A stretch of 42,834 nt of DNA from contig JAUCBJ010003054.1 of the NCBI GenBank assembly GCA_032718475.1, forward strand, positions 1-42,834, in the 5' to 3' direction. The notes under the pieces were generated by a model, which was not told the DNA's origin, did no database searches, and saw only the letters and a list, made by a program, of their open reading frames with translations. This DNA is from Nemertoderma westbladi (lineage: Eukaryota > Xenacoelomorpha > Nemertodermatida > Nemertodermatidae). How positions within the stretch are numbered: position 1 is the first letter of the stretch; each line of letters begins with the position of its first letter. Below are positions 39,999-42,834 of this stretch, piece by piece. A program made the position numbers and the translations under genes.

Positions 39999-42834
39999 AG
40001 TTTCGTTATGCCATCCCTGGGTAGGGAGGGTTCAGTATTTAGTTTCGTTATGCCATCCCTGGGTAGGGGGGTTCAGTATTTAGTTTCGTTATGCCATCCC
40101 TGGGTAGGGGTTCAGTATTTAGTTTCGTTATGCCATCCCTGGGTAGGGAGGGTTCAGTATTTAGTTTCGTTATGCCATCCCTGGGTAGGGGTTCAGTATT
40201 TAGTTTCGTTATGCCATCCCTGGGTAGGAGGTTCAGTATTTAGTTTCGTTATGCCATCCCTGGGTAGGGAGGGTTCAGTATTTAGTTTCGTTATGCCATC
40301 CCTGGGTAGGGAGTTCAGTATTTAGTTTCGTTATGCCATCCCTGGGTAGGGGGGTTCAGTATTTAGTTTCGTTATGCCATCCCTGTGTAGGAGTTCAGTA
40401 TTTAGTTTCGTTATGCCATCCCTGGGTAGGAGGTTCAGTATTTAGTTTCGTTATGCCATCCCTGGGTAGGGGTTCAGTATTTAGTTTCGTTATGCCATCC
40501 CTGGGTAGGGAGTTCAGTATTTAGTTTCGTTATGCCATCCCTGGGTAGGGGTTCAGTATTTAGTTTCGTTATGCCATCCCTGGGTAGGGGTTCAGTATTT
40601 AGTTTCGTTATGCCATCCCTGGGTAGGGGTTCAGTATTTAGTTTCGTTATGCCATCCCTGGGTAGGGGGGTTCAGTATTTAGTTTCGTTATGCCATCCCT
40701 GGGTAGGAGGTTCAGTATTTAGTTTCGTTATGCCATCCCTGGGTAGGGAGGGGTTCAGTATTTAGTTTCGTTATGCCATCCCTGGGTAGGGGTTCAGTAT
40801 TTAGTTTCGTTATGCCATCCCTGGGTAGGGGTTCAGTATTTAGTTTCGTTATGCCATCCCTGGGTAGGGGTTCAGTATTTAGTTTCGTTATGCCATCCCT
40901 GGGTAGGGGTTCAGTATTTAGTTTCGTTATGCCATCCCTGTGTAGGAGTTCAGTATTTAGTTTCGTTATTCCATCCCTGGGTAGGGGGGTTCAGTATTTA
41001 GTTTCGTTATGCCATCCCTGGGTAGGGGTTCAGTATTTAGTTTCGTTATGCCATCCCTGGGTAGGAGTTCAGTATTTAGTTTCGTTATGCCATCCCTGGG
41101 TAGGGAGGGGTTCAGTATTTAGTTTCGTTATGCCATCCCTGGGTAGGAGGTTCAGTATTTAGTTTCGTTATGCCATCCCTGGGTAGGGAGGGGTTCAGTA
41201 TTTAGTTTCGTTATGCCATCCCTGGGTAGGAGGGGTTCAGTATTTAGTTTCGTTATGCCATCCCTGGGTAGGAGGTTCAGTATTTAGTTTCGTTATGCCA
41301 TCCCTGGGTAGGGGTTCAGTATTTAGTTTCGTTATGCCATCCCTGGGTAGGGGTTCAGTATTTAGTTTCGTTATGCCATCCCTGGGTAGGAGGTTCAGTA
41401 TTTAGTTTCGTTATGCCATCCCTGTGTAGGAGTTCAGTATTTAGTTTCGTTATGCCATCCCTGGGTAGGGGGGTTCAGTATTTAGTTTCGTTATGCCATC
41501 CCTGTGTAGGAGTTCAGTATTTAGTTTCGTTATGCCATCCCTGGGTAGGGAGGGGTTCAGTATTTAGTTTCGTTATGCCATCCCTGGGTAGGGGTTCAGT
41601 ATTTAGTTTCGTTATGCCATCCCTGGGTAGGGGGTTCAGTATTTAGTTTCGTTATGCCATCCCTGGGTAGGGGGGTTCAGTATTTAGTTTCGTTATGCCA
41701 TCCCTGGGTAGGGAGGTTCAGTATTTAGTTTCGTTATGCCATCCCTGTGTAGGAGTTCAGTATTTAGTTTCGTTATGCCATCCCTGGGTAGGGGTTCAGT
41801 ATTTAGTTTCGTTATGCCATCCCTGGGTAGGGAGTTCAGTATTTAGTTTCGTTATGCCATCCCTGGGTAGGGGGGTTCAGTATTTAGTTTCGTTATGCCA
41901 TCCCTGGGTAGGAGGGGTTCAGTATTTAGTTTCGTTATGCCATCCCTGGGTAGGGAGGGGTTCAGTATTTAGTTTCGTTATGCCATCCCTGGGTAGGGGG
42001 GTTCAGTATTTAGTTTCGTTATGCCATCCCTGTGTATTTAGTTTCGTTATGCCATCCCTGGGTGAGGTTCAGTATTTAGTTTCGTTATGCCATCCCTGGG
42101 TAGGGGTTCAGTATTTAGTTTCGTTATGCCATCCCTGTGTAGGAGTTCAGTATTTAGTTTCGTTATGCCATCCCTGGGTAGGGGGGTTCAGTATTTAGTT
42201 TCGTTATGCCATCCCTGGGTAGGGGGGTTCAGTATTTAGTTTCGTTATGCCATCCCTGGGTAGGAGTTCAGTATTTAGTTTCGTTATGCCATCCCTGGGT
42301 AGGAGGGGTTCAGTATTTAGTTTCGTTATGCCATCCCTGGGTAGGGGGGTTCAGTATTTAGTTTCGTTATGCCATCCCTGGGTAGGGGTTCAGTATTTAG
42401 TTTCGTTATGCCATCCCTGTGTAGGAGTTCAGTATTTAGTTTCGTTATGCCATCCCTGGGTAGGGAGGGGTTCAGTATTTAGTTTCGTTATGCCATCCCT
42501 GGGTAGGGGTTCAGTATTTAGTTTCGTTATTCCATCCCTGGGTAGGGAGGGGTTCAGTATTTAGTTTCGTTATGCCATCCCTGGGTAGGAGGGGTTCAGT
42601 ATTTAGTTTCGTTATGCCATCCCTGGGTAGGGGGGTTCAGTATTTAGTTTCGTTATGCCATCACTGTGTATTTAGTTTCGTTATGCCATCCCTGGGTAGA
42701 GGTTCAGTATTTAGTTTCGTTATGCCATCCCTGGGTAGGGGGGTTCAGTATTTAGTTTCGTTATGCCATCCCTGTGTAGGAGTTCAGTATTTAGTTTCGT
42801 TATGCCATCCCTGGGTAGGGGGGTTCAGTATTTA
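39999..42834. repeat. 39-44-bp satellite, about 70 units, open at window end
   Basis: Units contain TTCAGTATTTAGTTTCGTTA then TGCCATCCCTGGGTAGG and end in a G run of variable form (GG, GGGG, GGGGGG, GGGAGGG, GAGGGG). Rarer variants carry CCTGTGTAGGAG, TTATTCCATCC, or a shortened unit joined as CCTGTGTATTTAG (42031, 42668). The 39-bp units give long open frames repeating MPSLGRGSVFSFV, interrupted whenever unit length shifts phase; these are not genes. The array reaches the end of the window, so its full size is unknown. Confidence 0.97.

Noticed and set aside
40008-42564. Chain of open frames repeating MPSLGRGSVFSFV
   Set aside because: They are translations of the 39-44-bp satellite. They stop whenever a unit changes length and have no start context or conserved ends.

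Overview
This is eukaryotic, animal-type DNA, not a bacterial locus. Coding regions carry a GT-AG intron, and most of the window is satellite arrays and decayed transposable elements typical of metazoa: a Ty1/copia (GalEa-like) element, LINEs, a Penelope-like RT fragment, piggyBac, tRNA-derived SINE and MITEs. The GalEa-like copia remnant and the many GGCCTA / GGTACCGG words suggest a marine invertebrate, but the species cannot be told from this sequence. Only two host protein-coding genes look intact.

Layout. 1-9.6 kb: gene-poor. It holds a broken Penelope-like RT fragment (about 1.05-1.5 kb), a MITE (2.97-3.21 kb), a composite satellite of about 977-bp units (3.7-6.6 kb), a LINE C-terminal fragment (7.26-7.49 kb) and a tRNA-derived SINE (8.6-8.9 kb). 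9.8-20.1 kb: one Ty1/copia element lacking its 5' part. It is interrupted by a LINE (10530-11607, 12-bp target duplication), by a solo LTR (12181-12481, 5-bp duplication CTCCC), and by a 6.1-kb array of 19-bp repeats (13.77-19.88 kb) lying between its RNase H region and its polypurine tract/3' LTR. Inside the LINE copy is a foreign 263-bp piece containing a candidate type I hammerhead ribozyme.

22.3-29.6 kb (minus strand): an ABCC/MRP transporter gene of two visible coding exons. The small exon (29457-29633) encodes the N-terminal segment and the 3.6-kb exon (22259-25858) encodes both membrane domains and both ATPase domains. The donor GTGAGT and acceptor TTGCAG are in matching phase 0, giving a protein of about 1258 residues. 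The 3.6-kb intron holds the 3' part of a non-LTR retrotransposon with a zinc-knuckle and a restriction-like endonuclease, a 57-bp minisatellite, and two 210-bp direct repeats that flank both, followed by a MITE and a 27-nt G run.

30.4-31.2 kb: an integrase-like scrap and a frameshifted piggyBac transposase 3' end. 32.5-34.4 kb (minus strand): an intronless seven-transmembrane receptor-like gene of 663 residues with a thrice-repeated cytoplasmic-tail motif. 34.4-39.9 kb: AT-rich DNA, a 112-bp satellite split by a 2-kb LINE copy with a 44-bp target duplication, and a partial MITE. 40.0 kb to the window end: a 39-44-bp satellite of about 70 units that runs off the edge.

The two host genes need not be functionally connected. 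The clearest story here is layered transposon insertion, repeat expansion inside transposons, and one possible self-cleaving RNA.
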